64,000 nt of DNA, taken from assembly GCA_036268875.1 (NCBI GenBank), contig DATATI010000010.1:19695-83694 (forward strand), written 5' to 3'. This document shows positions 19,818 to 29,325 of this stretch, piece by piece (the first letter of the stretch is position 1; every line of letters begins with the position of its first letter). A program made the position numbers and the translations under genes. This DNA comes from Polyangia bacterium. GTDB taxonomy: Bacteria; Myxococcota_A; Polyangia; Fen-1088. The notes under the pieces were generated by a model. The model worked only from the letters and a program-made list of their open reading frames with translations, did no database searches and had not been told where the DNA came from.

Positions 19818-20495
19818 ATGGTCGCATTGGCTGACTTGAATCCGGACAGTCGTCCCCGTGAGCGGTTAGCAGCGTGCGGGGCCCATCAATTGTCGGACGA
19901 CGAGCTTCTGGCCATCGTGCTGGGCGCGGGTCGTCCCGGTCGCAGCGCCTTGGAGATGGCCAGCGTCATGTTGGCGCAGGCAGGCGGTCTGGCCGGCCTG
20001 GCGCAGTCGAGCGGCCGCGAGCTGCGCGTGCACGCCGGCGTCGGCCCGGCCCGCGCCAGCATGGTCCTGGCGGCGCTGGAGCTTGGCCGAAGATCGGTCG
20101 GGCAGCGGCCGACCCGCGGCCGGCGTCTCAGCGATGCGCGCGACGTCTGGGAATACTTTCGGGCCCGGCTGGCCCTGGCCACCGTGGAAGAGTTCTGGGC
20201 CCTTTCGCTGGACGTCCGCCATCGCGTGCAAAACGAGACCTGCCTGGCGCGTGGCTCATTGACCGGCGTCGAGGTGCATCCGCGCGACGTTTTCTGTCCG
20301 CTGATCCGGATGTCGGCGGCGGCGGTGATCTTCTGTCACAACCACCCGTCCGGCGATCCCGCGCCCTCGCGCCAGGACGTCGAGCTGACCTCCCGCCTGC
20401 GCGAGGTTGGCGAGCTGTGCGGCATCACCGTCCTTGACCACGTGATCGTCGGGTTCGAAGGCTTTACCAGCCTGGCCGATCGCGGCTGGCGGTGA
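19818..20495 (+). CDS. radC: RadC-family JAB/MPN domain protein
   Basis: Family named RadC, with a C-terminal JAB1/MPN-type metalloprotease-like domain; its biochemical role is unsettled. The N-terminus has the RPRERLAACGAHQLSDDELLAIVLGAG helix-hairpin-helix segment, and the C-terminus carries the metal motif HNHPSGDPAPSRQD after RGSLTGVEVHPRDVF. The 225-residue length is the usual one. The start ATG at 19818 is chosen because the family begins there; the frame is open 84 bp further upstream. It is divergent from recQ across about 450 bp. Confidence 0.93.
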   Translation: MVALADLNPDSRPRERLAACGAHQLSDDELLAIVLGAGRPGRSALEMASVMLAQAGGLAGLAQSSGRELRVHAGVGPARASMVLAALELGRRSVGQRPTRGRRLSDARDVWEYFRARLALATVEEFWALSLDVRHRVQNETCLARGSLTGVEVHPRDVFCPLIRMSAAAVIFCHNHPSGDPAPSRQDVELTSRLREVGELCGITVLDHVIVGFEGFTSLADRGWR

Positions 20496-20536
20496 ATCTT
20501 TCTGGACGCATAGTCACCTGTCCCTAGAATCGGGCG

Positions 20537-21427
20537 ATGCGGATGGGTTTTCGGCTGGCGATGTCCCTGGCTCTTCTGGCAGTCGCCGCGGCACCGGCGC
20601 GCGCGTTCGAAGACTACGTCGGCACGCGGTCGCTGGGGATGGGCGGCGCGCTGCGGGCGGTGGCCGCCGGTGACAGCGGACCGCTGCTGAATCCGTCGGG
20701 GATGTCGCTGGTGCGCGCCTACACCGTGGAAGGCGCGTACGCCCGGTCCACCCGGCGCGACAGCAACTTCTTTCATGGGTCGATCATCGATTCGACGTCG
20801 GGCCTCAATCTGGCGGGTGGTCTTTACTACACTTACCAAGGCAACGCGCCCGACGACGTGCCGAGCGGCCACGGGCACGAGGTGGGCGGCGCGCTGGCGC
20901 TGCCGCTGGGCGAATACGTGGCCCTGGGATCGACGCTGAAGTACTTTCGCTTGAGCGGCGATGAGGCGCTGGGCGGACACAGCGGCGGCCTGACCTTCGA
21001 CGTGGGCGCCACCATTCGCCCGGTGCAAGGCCTGATGATCGGCCTGGTGGGCACGAACCTTTATCATCTGACCAACGACGATGCCCTGCGCACCATCGGA
21101 TATGGCCTGGGTTTCACCGCCGTGACCGATCTGATTCTGTCGGTCGATGGCCGCACCATGCTCGACGCTTCGCTGCGCACCGGCCACAAAGGCACCAGCA
21201 TCATGGGCGGCGGCGAGTATTTTCTGTTTCACAAGTTCGCCTTCCGCCTGGGCGGCGGGCACGACGCCATCAATCAGCACGGCTATCTGTCGGCGGGGTT
21301 CTCGGCGGTGTCGGAGATCGGCGCGCTGGATGTGGGCGTGCGCCGCGATCTGTTCGGCGTGTCGGACGGCGACCTCGCGGTGACAGTGGTGTCCGCCGGC
21401 TTTCGCCTGTTCGTTCCCCAGCCGTGA
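20537..21427 (+). CDS. Outer-membrane beta-barrel protein, FadL/PorV-like
   Basis: A signal peptide (cleavage after ARA near residue 23) is followed by alternating aromatic/Gly beta strands. The N-terminal segment YVGTRSLGMGGALRAVAAGDSGPLLNPSGMSL is the hallmark of the FadL/PorV/UPF0164 group, whose barrels open with a Leu-Gly-x-Gly-Gly-Ala motif near a hatch. The last strand ends in Phe-Val-Pro-Gln-Pro. It lies 42 bp downstream of radC on the same strand and upstream of the ECF sigma gene. The substrate is unknown. Confidence 0.75.
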   Translation: MRMGFRLAMSLALLAVAAAPARAFEDYVGTRSLGMGGALRAVAAGDSGPLLNPSGMSLVRAYTVEGAYARSTRRDSNFFHGSIIDSTSGLNLAGGLYYTYQGNAPDDVPSGHGHEVGGALALPLGEYVALGSTLKYFRLSGDEALGGHSGGLTFDVGATIRPVQGLMIGLVGTNLYHLTNDDALRTIGYGLGFTAVTDLILSVDGRTMLDASLRTGHKGTSIMGGGEYFLFHKFAFRLGGGHDAINQHGYLSAGFSAVSEIGALDVGVRRDLFGVSDGDLAVTVVSAGFRLFVPQP

Positions 21428-21527
21428 GAGCACCGCGCGGGAACTTTCACGCCGCGCCGCTGTCCAATGTCATGTGGAGGCGACGCTTCGGCTGTCTCGG
21501 GCGCGGCCCGGCCGGGTCCCCTTCACG

Positions 21528-22109
21528 ATGAGTCTGGCCGAACGCCTCCTCATTGGCCGGCTGAAAGCGCGCGACGAGCAAGCGTTCAACGAAATCGTCG
21601 GCCGTTATGGCGACAAGGTTTTCAGCCTGGTGTATCGGATGATCGGCAGTCGACCGGAGGCAGAAGACATCGCTCAGGAAGTGTTCGTCACCGTGTTCAA
21701 GACCATCGACGGCTTTCGCGGCGAATCCAAGTTCTCGACCTGGCTTTTGCGCATCGCCGCCAATCAGTGCAAAAACCGGATCAAATATCTGGCGCGCCGG
21801 CCGGTGGGCGCGGCGGCCTTCGACGAGACCGTCGACAGCGATGGCGATGCGGCGTTGCCGGCGCCGGCGCAAGGACACATCGACGCGCCCGACGTCTTGA
21901 TGGAAGCGGCGGAGATGGAATCGCTGACCCAGGCGGCCATCGCCGAATTGGACGAGGACCATCGCTTGCTGATCGTTCTGCGTGACGTGGAAGAGCTGTC
22001 GTATCAGGAGATCGGCGAGATCACGGGCCTCGCCGAAGGGACGATCAAGTCGCGCTTGCACCGCGCGCGTATGTCCATCAAAGAGCACCTGGACAAGAAC
22101 ACCCGCTGA
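21528..22109 (+). CDS. ECF RNA polymerase sigma factor, RpoE-like
   Basis: Extracytoplasmic-function sigma factor. Region 2 is visible as RLKARDEQAFNEIVGRYGDKVFSLVYRMIGSRPEAEDIAQEVFVTVFK with FRGESKFSTWLLRIAANQCKNRIKYLARR; region 4 is LDEDHRLLIVLRDVEELSYQEIGEITGLAEGTIKSRLHRARMSIKEHL. The 193-residue product is typical. The ATG at 21528 is preferred; a GTG at 21474 would add 18 residues without family similarity. The anti-sigma gene starts 2 bp after its stop, so this is a classical sigma/anti-sigma pair, probably responding to envelope stress. Confidence 0.93.
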   Translation: MSLAERLLIGRLKARDEQAFNEIVGRYGDKVFSLVYRMIGSRPEAEDIAQEVFVTVFKTIDGFRGESKFSTWLLRIAANQCKNRIKYLARRPVGAAAFDETVDSDGDAALPAPAQGHIDAPDVLMEAAEMESLTQAAIAELDEDHRLLIVLRDVEELSYQEIGEITGLAEGTIKSRLHRARMSIKEHLDKNTR

Positions 22110-22111
22110 CC

Positions 22112-22474
22112 ATGGACCACGCCAAGGCTTCCGATCTGTTTTCCGATTACGTCGAGGGCGCGCTGTCGCCGGCTCAGAAGGCCGAGCTGGAGCAGCACCT
22201 GGCGGCCTGTATTCAGTGTCGAACCGAACTTGAATCGTTCAAGCAGGCGGTGGGGTCGTTGGGGCGGCTGAAGAAACCCGCTCCGCCCAGTTTTCTGCCC
22301 AGCATTCAAAAGCAGATCTACGACCGGTCGCGCGGGCGTTTCTTCGGACGGCGCTGGAAATTGTTCGGCCGCGTTCCGTTCGAGTGGGTGTCGCTGGCGA
22401 TGATCATCGCCATGCTGATCTATTACATCGCGCTCATGCATGGCGCGCCCAGCGGTGTGCGCCCGTCACCGTAA
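22112..22474 (+). CDS. Zinc-binding anti-sigma factor with one membrane helix
   Basis: A ZAS-type anti-sigma domain is seen in DYVEGALSPAQKAELEQHLAACIQCRTELESF, with the HxxxCxxC zinc signature. After a basic linker there is one transmembrane helix near the C-terminus (about residues 90-112: FEWVSLAMIIAMLIYYIALMHG) and only a very short periplasmic tail. Length of 120 residues is short for a signal-receiving anti-sigma factor, so release may depend on a separate sensor or on zinc/redox chemistry. It lies directly behind the ECF sigma gene, whose product it should sequester at the membrane. Confidence 0.85.
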   Translation: MDHAKASDLFSDYVEGALSPAQKAELEQHLAACIQCRTELESFKQAVGSLGRLKKPAPPSFLPSIQKQIYDRSRGRFFGRRWKLFGRVPFEWVSLAMIIAMLIYYIALMHGAPSGVRPSP

Positions 22475-22498
22475 GGCGCGCTCGTCTACCGACTGAAA

Positions 22499-23767
22499 TT
22501 AGTAAACGTAGGCCAGCAGCACTTTCAAATACTGGCCTTCGTTGAAGCCGGGCGGCATCGGATGGTCGGCGGCGGGCCCGCGGCGTTCGATGATCTGCAG
22601 CTGGCGGCCGGCTTGTTTGGCGCCGGCGGCGACGATGCGCTCGAAGGTCTCGGCGTCGACGTTCTGCGAGCAGGAGCAGGTGACCAGAACCGCACCCGGC
22701 GCGGCCGCCGACAAGGCCAGGGCGTTCAATCGTTCGTAACCCTTGCGCGCGGCCTCGAGGTCCTTGCGAGCGCGGGCAAACTTGGGCGGATCGATCACGA
22801 TCAGATCGAACGAGCGCGGGGTGGCGGTTTCCAGATAGCGAAAGGCGTCCGCCTCGACGGTGTTGATGCTGACTCCGTTCTTGGTGGCGTGCGCTTCGAT
22901 GCGGGTCACCGCGCGCGCCGAGCTGTCGACGGCGGTGACGGACGCAGCGCCGCCACGCGCCGCCTGCAAACCAAAGCCGCCCGCGTAGGCGTAACAGTCC
23001 AGCACGCGTGCGCCGCGGGCCAGCTGGCCCACGCGGATGCGGGTCTCGCGCTGGTCGATGAACATCCCGGTCTTCTGTCCCGACAGAGGCTCGATCTCGA
23101 GGCGGATGCCGTCTTCGCGGCCGGTCACCGTCGGGCGCGAGTCGCCGCGGGCCACGCGCGACTGGGCGACGAATCCTTCCAGGTCGGCGTAACCGGCCGG
23201 CGAGACCTCGTAAACAGTCTTCGGGGCGATCTCTGCTTCGACGGCGTCGAAGATCTCGGCCCGTCGCTGTGACAGCCCGAGCGTCGTGATCTGCACGACC
23301 GCGGCGTCGTCGAAGACGTCGATCACCAGCCCGGGCAGATCGTCGCCCTCGCTGTTGACCAGGCGATAAATGTCGGTGGCCGGTGACGGCAAGCCGAGGC
23401 GCGTGCGTAGGGCGCGGGCGCGTTGCAGGCGGGCGCGGAAAAACGCGGCGTTCACCGGCTCGTCCTTGCGCGTGCACAGCCGCACCGCGATCTGCGAGCG
23501 CGGGTTGTAAAAGCCGCGTCCGATCAAGCGCCCGTCCTGATCGCACAGCGACACCACATCGCCCGGTCCGCAGTCGCCTTCCACCTTCTCGATGGCGTTG
23601 GCATAGACCCAGGGGTGACCGAACCAGAGGGGACGCGCCCGTCCCTGCCGCAGAAACACCCGGGCGCGCGAATCCTGCCCGCCTTCCCCCACCGACGGCA
23701 GCGCCGCCCGCGGGCCTTCCGGTTCGTGGTGGCGCTCAGGTCTTGCGTGGCGGGCCGGGCGGCGCAT
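22499..23767 (-). CDS. Class I SAM-dependent rRNA methyltransferase, RlmI type
   Basis: The N-terminal PUA domain (RARPLWFGHPWVYANAIEKVEGD, GDVVSLCDQDGRLIGRGFYNPRSQIAVR) precedes a Rossmann methyltransferase with VLDCYAYAGGFGLQAA (motif I), VTAVDSSARAV, FDLIVIDPPKFA and the late LVTCSCSQNV motif. This is the RlmI/RlmK-L group that makes 5-methylcytosine in 23S rRNA; the exact target base is inferred from the family. The first 36 or so residues are not conserved. The real start may be a GTG at 23659, right before the PUA domain, which would give 386 residues. Convergent with the anti-sigma gene. Confidence 0.88.
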   Translation of the reverse strand: MRRPARHARPERHHEPEGPRAALPSVGEGGQDSRARVFLRQGRARPLWFGHPWVYANAIEKVEGDCGPGDVVSLCDQDGRLIGRGFYNPRSQIAVRLCTRKDEPVNAAFFRARLQRARALRTRLGLPSPATDIYRLVNSEGDDLPGLVIDVFDDAAVVQITTLGLSQRRAEIFDAVEAEIAPKTVYEVSPAGYADLEGFVAQSRVARGDSRPTVTGREDGIRLEIEPLSGQKTGMFIDQRETRIRVGQLARGARVLDCYAYAGGFGLQAARGGAASVTAVDSSARAVTRIEAHATKNGVSINTVEADAFRYLETATPRSFDLIVIDPPKFARARKDLEAARKGYERLNALALSAAAPGAVLVTCSCSQNVDAETFERIVAAGAKQAGRQLQIIERRGPAADHPMPPGFNEGQYLKVLLAYVY

Positions 23768-23806
23768 GCGATTGGGTCGAGATAATGCGCTGTCGCCTGG
23801 CGCGCG

Positions 23807-25294
23807 CTAGCTGTTTTCGCCGCTGGGCGAACGAAAATCGTCGGCGTCGATCCCGTAACGTTGTATGCAGCGCCAGACCACGGCGTATTGGCGATCCAGA
23901 TGGCGCGCCACGTGGGCGACGCTACCGCGGTACTGGCGCAGCAGCGCGGTCAGCTCCTCGGGCGTCGGCGCTGGGCGGCGCGTGCGCGCGGTGGTGGCTT
24001 CGTCGGCGGGATCGGGAATGCCGCTGTCGGCATACTTGGGAGAATCGCGGGTGGCGCTCAGCACCGACGAATGGGCGCCGTCGCCGGCCGGTTCAATCAG
24101 CGCCGAGATGGAATCGGGCAGGTGCGAAAAGCCGATGATCTCGTGGCCACGGCTCAGCACCTCGGCCTCGACCACGGTCTTTTGCAGCTCGCGCACGTTC
24201 AGCGGCCAGCCGTAGAGAAACAGGGCGTGGAAGGCCTCGGTCTCGAAGGTACGCGGCGCGCCGGTCTCGCCGGCGCGCATGTCACGCAAGAAAAATTCGA
24301 CCAGTCGGCCGACGTCTTCCAGGCGATCGCGCAACGCTGGCAGCTGCACCGGCTGCGCGCCCAGGCGGCCCACCAGCGCGTCTTGCACATTGCCGGCCTT
24401 GGCCATGGCGGCGCGGCTGCTGGCGGCGATCACGCGCACGTCGGCCTCGATCACCCGCGTCGATCCCAGCGGGCTGAACTTGCGGTCCTGCAGAAAGCGC
24501 AGCAGCTTCGGCTGCAATTCGGCCGGCATCTCGCCGAGCTCGTCCAGGAACAGCGTGCCGCCTTGGGCGGCTTCGATGAAGCCGACCTTGCGTGCCTGGG
24601 CCGTCGAATGCGCGCCCTTCTCATAACCAAACAGCTCGCTCTCCACCAGCTCGCGCGGGATGGCGGCGCAGTTGATGGCCACCAGATTTCCGGTTCGCCC
24701 GCTGGCGGCGTGAATGCCGCGGGCGAACACCTCTTTGCCCACGCCGGTCTCGCCCAGCAGGTAAATCTCCGCTCGCGACGGAGCCAGTCGCCGCAAGCGG
24801 CTGCAGATCGAAGCCAGCGCCGGCGACAACGTCGGAACCGGCGCGAACGGCGTGGCGATGTCCTCGTCGATGGCCGCCATCTCGAGCGGCGTCACCAGCC
24901 GGAACACCATCGCCTGCGAACCGACGAAGATGAGAGCGCCTGGCCGCAAGGTGATCGGCCCTGTCAGCCGCTGGCCATCGACATACGTGCCGTTGGTGCT
25001 GCCGAGATCGACGAGCTCGAAGGTGTCGGACTTATCGGCGGCCACCGAGCGCGTGATGCGAGCGTGCAGGCTGGAGACCGTGCGATCGGGCAAGGCCAGC
25101 GCACGCCGTCCGTCGGGGGTGGGCGGCCGGCGCCCGATCTCCAGGCCGTCGGCTAATTGCACCACGCGTGCGGCACGCAGAGTTTCGGGGTTGCCCGGCG
25201 TGCCCGCCAACAACAAGACGCCGATACGCTGCGCCTCCCGGGTGGAGCCGCGCCGCGGTATCGTTTGGCTGACCTCGTCGTTGATGGGGACCAT
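23807..25294 (-). CDS. FHA-domain regulator of the sigma-54 activator family, GAFTGA degenerate
   Basis: FHA phosphothreonine-binding domain at about residues 43-133 (LEIGRR, SSLHARI, VDLGSTNGTYVDG), then an AAA+ domain: Walker A GETGVGKE about 181-188, Walker B GGTLFLDELGEM about 246-256. The loop that contacts sigma-54, normally GAFTGA, is GAHSTA here (about 227-232), so conventional sigma-54 activation is unlikely. The C-terminus has a Fis-like helix-turn-helix ending HVARHLDRQYAVVWRCIQRYG. Myxobacteria have many such FHA-linked regulators. It is divergent from a Ser/Thr kinase with 92 bp between the two ATGs, so the kinase is a plausible partner whose phosphothreonine the FHA domain reads. 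Confidence 0.9.
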   Translation of the reverse strand: MVPINDEVSQTIPRRGSTREAQRIGVLLLAGTPGNPETLRAARVVQLADGLEIGRRPPTPDGRRALALPDRTVSSLHARITRSVAADKSDTFELVDLGSTNGTYVDGQRLTGPITLRPGALIFVGSQAMVFRLVTPLEMAAIDEDIATPFAPVPTLSPALASICSRLRRLAPSRAEIYLLGETGVGKEVFARGIHAASGRTGNLVAINCAAIPRELVESELFGYEKGAHSTAQARKVGFIEAAQGGTLFLDELGEMPAELQPKLLRFLQDRKFSPLGSTRVIEADVRVIAASSRAAMAKAGNVQDALVGRLGAQPVQLPALRDRLEDVGRLVEFFLRDMRAGETGAPRTFETEAFHALFLYGWPLNVRELQKTVVEAEVLSRGHEIIGFSHLPDSISALIEPAGDGAHSSVLSATRDSPKYADSGIPDPADEATTARTRRPAPTPEELTALLRQYRGSVAHVARHLDRQYAVVWRCIQRYGIDADDFRSPSGENS

Positions 25295-25386
25295 GGACGC
25301 GACTTTCTAATTTACAATCAAATGTAGGGCAGAGGGATACAACCTGACCCCCAAAACGGGCAAAGTCACCTCTCCAAAACGCCACC

Positions 25387-27921
25387 ATGCAGCAGGACCC
25401 GCCCCTTTCCGGCTCCCGCGCTGACAGCGACGAGCCGCCCGAACGCACGGTGACCACCGGCGCGGCGCAGCTGCGTGCGGCACCCGCGACGAATCTGACG
25501 CCGGGCGCGGTGATCGACGGTCGATACCAGATCGAAGCGTCGATAGGCGAAGGCGGCAGCGGTTCGGTGTTTCGGGCCTGGGATCGCGCGTTGGGCGAAC
25601 CGATTGCAATTAAGATTCTGCACCCAGAACGGGCCCGCGAAAAGAGCTGGATCAACCGTCTGGCGCGCGAGGTGCGGGTGGCCCGCGCCATCCGCCATCC
25701 CAACGTGTGCCGGGTGTTCGACCTCGGCCACGCCGACGGTCATTGGTTCGTCACCATGGAGCTGGCCGACGGCGGTGCATTGCGCCAACTTTTACGCGCC
25801 GGCAACCAAACGGATGGTCCGCGGCCACTGGAAGAACGGTTGGCCGACGCGCGCTCGCTGTGCGCCGGCCTGGCGGCCATCCACGCCGTCGGTTTCATTC
25901 ACCGCGATGTCACCCCGCAGAACGTTCTGCGCATGACCGACGGCCGGCTGGTGCTTTCCGATTTCGGTCTGGCCATCGAGAACAACGACAACACCACCGT
26001 CCACGGCGGAACGCCCGCGTACATGCCGCCCGAAGCGCTGATGGGCGGCCGATCGGATCAGCGCTCCGACGTCTGGCAGCTGGGCGCCATCCTTCACGAG
26101 ATCATGTTCGGCCGAAAGCCAGAATGGCGAAACGGCCCCGACGGTACGTCGATGAAGTGGCCGCTGCCTGCCGTCTCCAGCCCGGTCGAAGAAGAAGTGG
26201 CGCGCCTGTGCGGCGACTGCCTGGCCCACGATCCGGTGGCGCGTCCGCCCACCGCGATGGCGGTGGCCGGGCGGCTGGCGGCGGCGGAGGTGGCGCGCCC
26301 GCGTGGCTGGCTGATGCGGCGGGCGCTGCAGGTACGCGCGTTCTGGCGCCAGCATCGGGCGCTGCGCGCGGCGGCCGTGGCGGCAGTGCTGGCGGCGGGC
26401 GTGGTGCGCGGCGCCCAGATTCTGGCCAAGCCGGCCCTGTGTCGCGGCGCCGAGACCAAGCTGGCCGGCGTGTGGGACCCGCGGGTGAAGGCGGAGGTTC
26501 GAAAGGCGTTCTTCGGCACCGGACAAAGCTTCGCCAGCAGCACGTTCTGGAGCGTGAACCGTTTGATCGAGGATTATGTCCAGCGCTGGAGCGGGACGTA
26601 CATCGAAGCCTGTGAAGCCACCCAGGTGCGCGGCGAACAATCGGCCGAGGTTTTGGATCTGCGGATGTCGTGTTTGCAGGATCGATTGGCCGGGTTAAAG
26701 GCATTGACCGCGCTGTTCAGCCAGGCTGACGGCGCCGTGGTGGAGAACGCCGCCACCGCCGCCAGCCAGCTGGGCGCGGTCGATCGCTGCAATGACGTCA
26801 AGTTGCTGCGATCGATGGTGCCGCCGCCGGAGAACCCGGTGGCCCGCCGTCAGGTCGAGCAGCTGCAATCCCGCATCGCCGATACGCGCGCCCTGGCGGC
26901 AGCCGGGCGCCTGGCTGAGGCAGAGAAAGCGACGGCCCTTCTGGTCGAGGACGCCCGTCGGGTGAAGTTCCCGCCGGCGCTGGCCGAAGCGCTGGCTCTG
27001 CGCGGGCGCATGCTGATCGACCTCCGCAATGTCAGCGGCGCGGAGGATGCCTTCGAAGAAGGCCTCTGGGCCGCCGAGGAAGGTCGTCACGACGAGACCA
27101 AAGCGGAGATCGCCGTCGGTCTCATCAGCGTCATGTCGCTCAAGGGGGCGCCAGCGCGCGACACCGAGCGTGGCCTGCACATGGCCGAGGCGACGCTGCG
27201 GCGGATCGGGGGCCACGAACGGCTGCAGATGTGGATGAACACCAACTTCGGCGCGGCGCTGGAGGCCAGTGGTCGCGCCGACGAGGCGCTTGGTCGCAAC
27301 CTGCAGGCGCTGGCCATCGGCCAGCGGGCGCTTCGGCCAGATGATCCGGACGTGATTTTCGCGGAGTCGAACATCGGCAACACGCTGCTCGCGTTGGAGC
27401 GCCCCGCCGAGGCGCTCGCCTACATCGACAAGGCCATCGAGATCGGCGCCAAGACGCTGGGCGCCGATCACCCGCAAATGGCCTTGCAGCTCAGCAACCG
27501 CGCCGAGGCGCTGAACCAGCTCGGCCGCTGGGCCGAGGCCCGCGCGGCGGCCGAGCGGGCGATGGCGATCTGGGAAAAGCAGCTTCCGAAAGATCACCTG
27601 TACCTGTCTTACGGTCTCGCCAACATCGGGCAAAGCTACCTGGGCGAGGGTAAACCGGCCCCGGCGGTGCGCCCGCTCGAAAGGGCGCTGCGCATCCGCC
27701 TGGCCAAGGAGCCATCGCCGGCGCAGATCGCGCTATGCGAATTCGCGCTTGGGCGCGCCCTGTGGGACAGCGGCGCGCAACAGGAACGCGCGCGCGACCT
27801 GGCGGTCAGTGCCCGCGATCGCTACGGGAACATGCCGGCGATGAAGAAACGCCAGGACGAGGTCGTCGCCTGGCTTGGCAAACACAGGCCACCGGTGGTC
27901 AGCGCGCACGCAGCGAATTGA
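25387..27921 (+). CDS. Ser/Thr protein kinase with membrane helix and TPR sensor domain
   Basis: Hanks-type kinase: Gly loop GEGGSG about 54-59, Lys 76 in AIKIL, HRDVTPQN about 172-179, DFG about 192-194 and TPAYMPPEA (APE-like) about 209-217. HRDVTPQN in place of HRDLKPxN is frequent in myxobacterial kinases. After the kinase comes a single hydrophobic stretch (AAAVAAVLAAGVVRGAQIL, about 325-345), then some 480 residues of TPR-like helix pairs (for example PDDPDVIFAESNIGNTLLALERPAEALAYIDKAIEIG) placed beyond the membrane. Divergent from the FHA regulator, the likely reader of its output. The 3' end overlaps the convergent hydantoinase gene by 23 bp. Confidence 0.93.
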   Translation: MQQDPPLSGSRADSDEPPERTVTTGAAQLRAAPATNLTPGAVIDGRYQIEASIGEGGSGSVFRAWDRALGEPIAIKILHPERAREKSWINRLAREVRVARAIRHPNVCRVFDLGHADGHWFVTMELADGGALRQLLRAGNQTDGPRPLEERLADARSLCAGLAAIHAVGFIHRDVTPQNVLRMTDGRLVLSDFGLAIENNDNTTVHGGTPAYMPPEALMGGRSDQRSDVWQLGAILHEIMFGRKPEWRNGPDGTSMKWPLPAVSSPVEEEVARLCGDCLAHDPVARPPTAMAVAGRLAAAEVARPRGWLMRRALQVRAFWRQHRALRAAAVAAVLAAGVVRGAQILAKPALCRGAETKLAGVWDPRVKAEVRKAFFGTGQSFASSTFWSVNRLIEDYVQRWSGTYIEACEATQVRGEQSAEVLDLRMSCLQDRLAGLKALTALFSQADGAVVENAATAASQLGAVDRCNDVKLLRSMVPPPENPVARRQVEQLQSRIADTRALAAAGRLAEAEKATALLVEDARRVKFPPALAEALALRGRMLIDLRNVSGAEDAFEEGLWAAEEGRHDETKAEIAVGLISVMSLKGAPARDTERGLHMAEATLRRIGGHERLQMWMNTNFGAALEASGRADEALGRNLQALAIGQRALRPDDPDVIFAESNIGNTLLALERPAEALAYIDKAIEIGAKTLGADHPQMALQLSNRAEALNQLGRWAEARAAAERAMAIWEKQLPKDHLYLSYGLANIGQSYLGEGKPAPAVRPLERALRIRLAKEPSPAQIALCEFALGRALWDSGAQQERARDLAVSARDRYGNMPAMKKRQDEVVAWLGKHRPPVVSAHAAN

Positions 27922-29290
27922 CAGCGCGACCGCTGCCGGCGGCGGCCAGCACCTGGCCGTCGTCGAAGACGATCTGGCCGCGGCGGACCGTGGTGCGCGG
28001 CCAGGCGGTGATCTCGCGGCCGGCGTAGACGCTGTGGCCAGCACGGGAGAATAGCTGGTCGTTACTGAGGAGGCGTCGACGACTGGTCTCCCACACCGCC
28101 AGATCGGCGTCGCTGCCGACCGCGATGGTGCCTTTTTGTGGGTAAAGGCCAAAAATGCGGGCCGGGTTGGTGGCGGTCAGGGCGACAAAACGCTCGACGG
28201 AGATTCGTTGTTTGCCCACCCCTTCGGTGAACAGCAGCGGCAGCATGGTGTCGAGCTCGGCCACGCCAGGGCGAGCGGTCTGCACGGTCTGCGCTGGATC
28301 GATCTTGTGGGCGCGGGTCCAAGGCGCGTGGTCGCTGCCGATGGCGTCGATGCTGCCGTCCACCAAACCTTGCCACAAGGCTTCGATGTCCGCCGGGCCG
28401 CGCAAGGGCGGCTGCGCGGTGTAAAGGGCGCCGTCGCTGTCGTGATAGCGCTCGGCGGTGAGAAACAGATAAAGCGGGCGCGTCTCCACGAACACCGGCA
28501 AGCCCTGCGCCCGCGCCTGGCGGCACAGGTCCAGCGCGCGCGCCGACGACAGGTGCACGATGTACGTCGGGCATCCGGTGGTCCGACACATCTCGATGGC
28601 GCGTTCGGTGGCGATGGTCTCGGCGGCGGGCGGGCGGCTTTCGGCGTAGGCGCGCAGGGTGGTGCGGTGCTGGTGCGCCAGCATCGCCGTGCAGCACTCG
28701 ATGATCGGCAGATCCTCGCAATGAATGAGGGTGACGCCGCCGGCCTCACCGGTGGCCTTCATGATGGCGGCATGGTGGCGCGCCGACGGTTCGAACGACG
28801 GCATGCACATGAAGAACTTCATGCTGCGGTGGCCGGCGGCGACGCAGGCCGCGACCTGGCCGGCGGTCTCGTCGGTGGGGCAGGTGACGGCCAGGTGAAA
28901 GAACACGTCGGCGATGGCTTCGCGGACGATGGCGGCGGTCTCGGCCACCACCCGGTCCTGCAGCGACTCCCAGGGCAGGGCGAAGGCCATGTTGCCGACG
29001 GTGGTGATGCCCCCGGCCAGCGCCGCTTGCGATCCGCTGGTGTAATCGTCGGCCCACATCACGTCGCCGGGATCGACGTCTTCGACGTGCAGGTGAACAT
29101 GCGGATCGACACCGCCCGGAAGCACCAGCGCGCCGCGGGCGTCGATCTCGCGGCGACCGGTCATGGCGCCGCCAATCTGGGCGACGGTTTCGCCTTTGAT
29201 CCCGAGGTCAGCGCTCTGCCGTCCCTCCGCGGTGACCAGCGTCCCGCCACGCAACACGAGATCGAGGGAGATGTCTGGCACCGACGGCAT
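27899..29290 (-). CDS. Dihydropyrimidinase / D-hydantoinase-type amidohydrolase
   Basis: Cyclic amidohydrolase opening dihydropyrimidine or hydantoin rings. The metal ligands of the family are present: DPHVHLH near residue 60, the carbamylated Lys in SMKFFMCMPSFEPS, IHCED, VHLSSA and SDHAPWT. Length of 463 residues fits dihydropyrimidinases and is longer than dihydroorotase. The ATG at 29290 is used, since an earlier start would run into the neighbouring gene. It is the last gene of a leftward run (FtsW-like, ArsA-like, DUF5916, this one) and overlaps the convergent kinase gene by 23 bp. The exact substrate cannot be read from the sequence; allantoinase is an alternative. Confidence 0.88.
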   Translation of the reverse strand: MPSVPDISLDLVLRGGTLVTAEGRQSADLGIKGETVAQIGGAMTGRREIDARGALVLPGGVDPHVHLHVEDVDPGDVMWADDYTSGSQAALAGGITTVGNMAFALPWESLQDRVVAETAAIVREAIADVFFHLAVTCPTDETAGQVAACVAAGHRSMKFFMCMPSFEPSARHHAAIMKATGEAGGVTLIHCEDLPIIECCTAMLAHQHRTTLRAYAESRPPAAETIATERAIEMCRTTGCPTYIVHLSSARALDLCRQARAQGLPVFVETRPLYLFLTAERYHDSDGALYTAQPPLRGPADIEALWQGLVDGSIDAIGSDHAPWTRAHKIDPAQTVQTARPGVAELDTMLPLLFTEGVGKQRISVERFVALTATNPARIFGLYPQKGTIAVGSDADLAVWETSRRRLLSNDQLFSRAGHSVYAGREITAWPRTTVRRGQIVFDDGQVLAAAGSGRAVNSLRAR

Positions 29291-29325
29291 TGTATCCTGC
29301 TGCGGCGAATCAGGCGACGGGTGAC

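Noticed and set aside
23861..25156. Plus-strand frame of 431 codons inside the FHA regulator
   Set aside because: Shadow of a full FHA and AAA+ protein.
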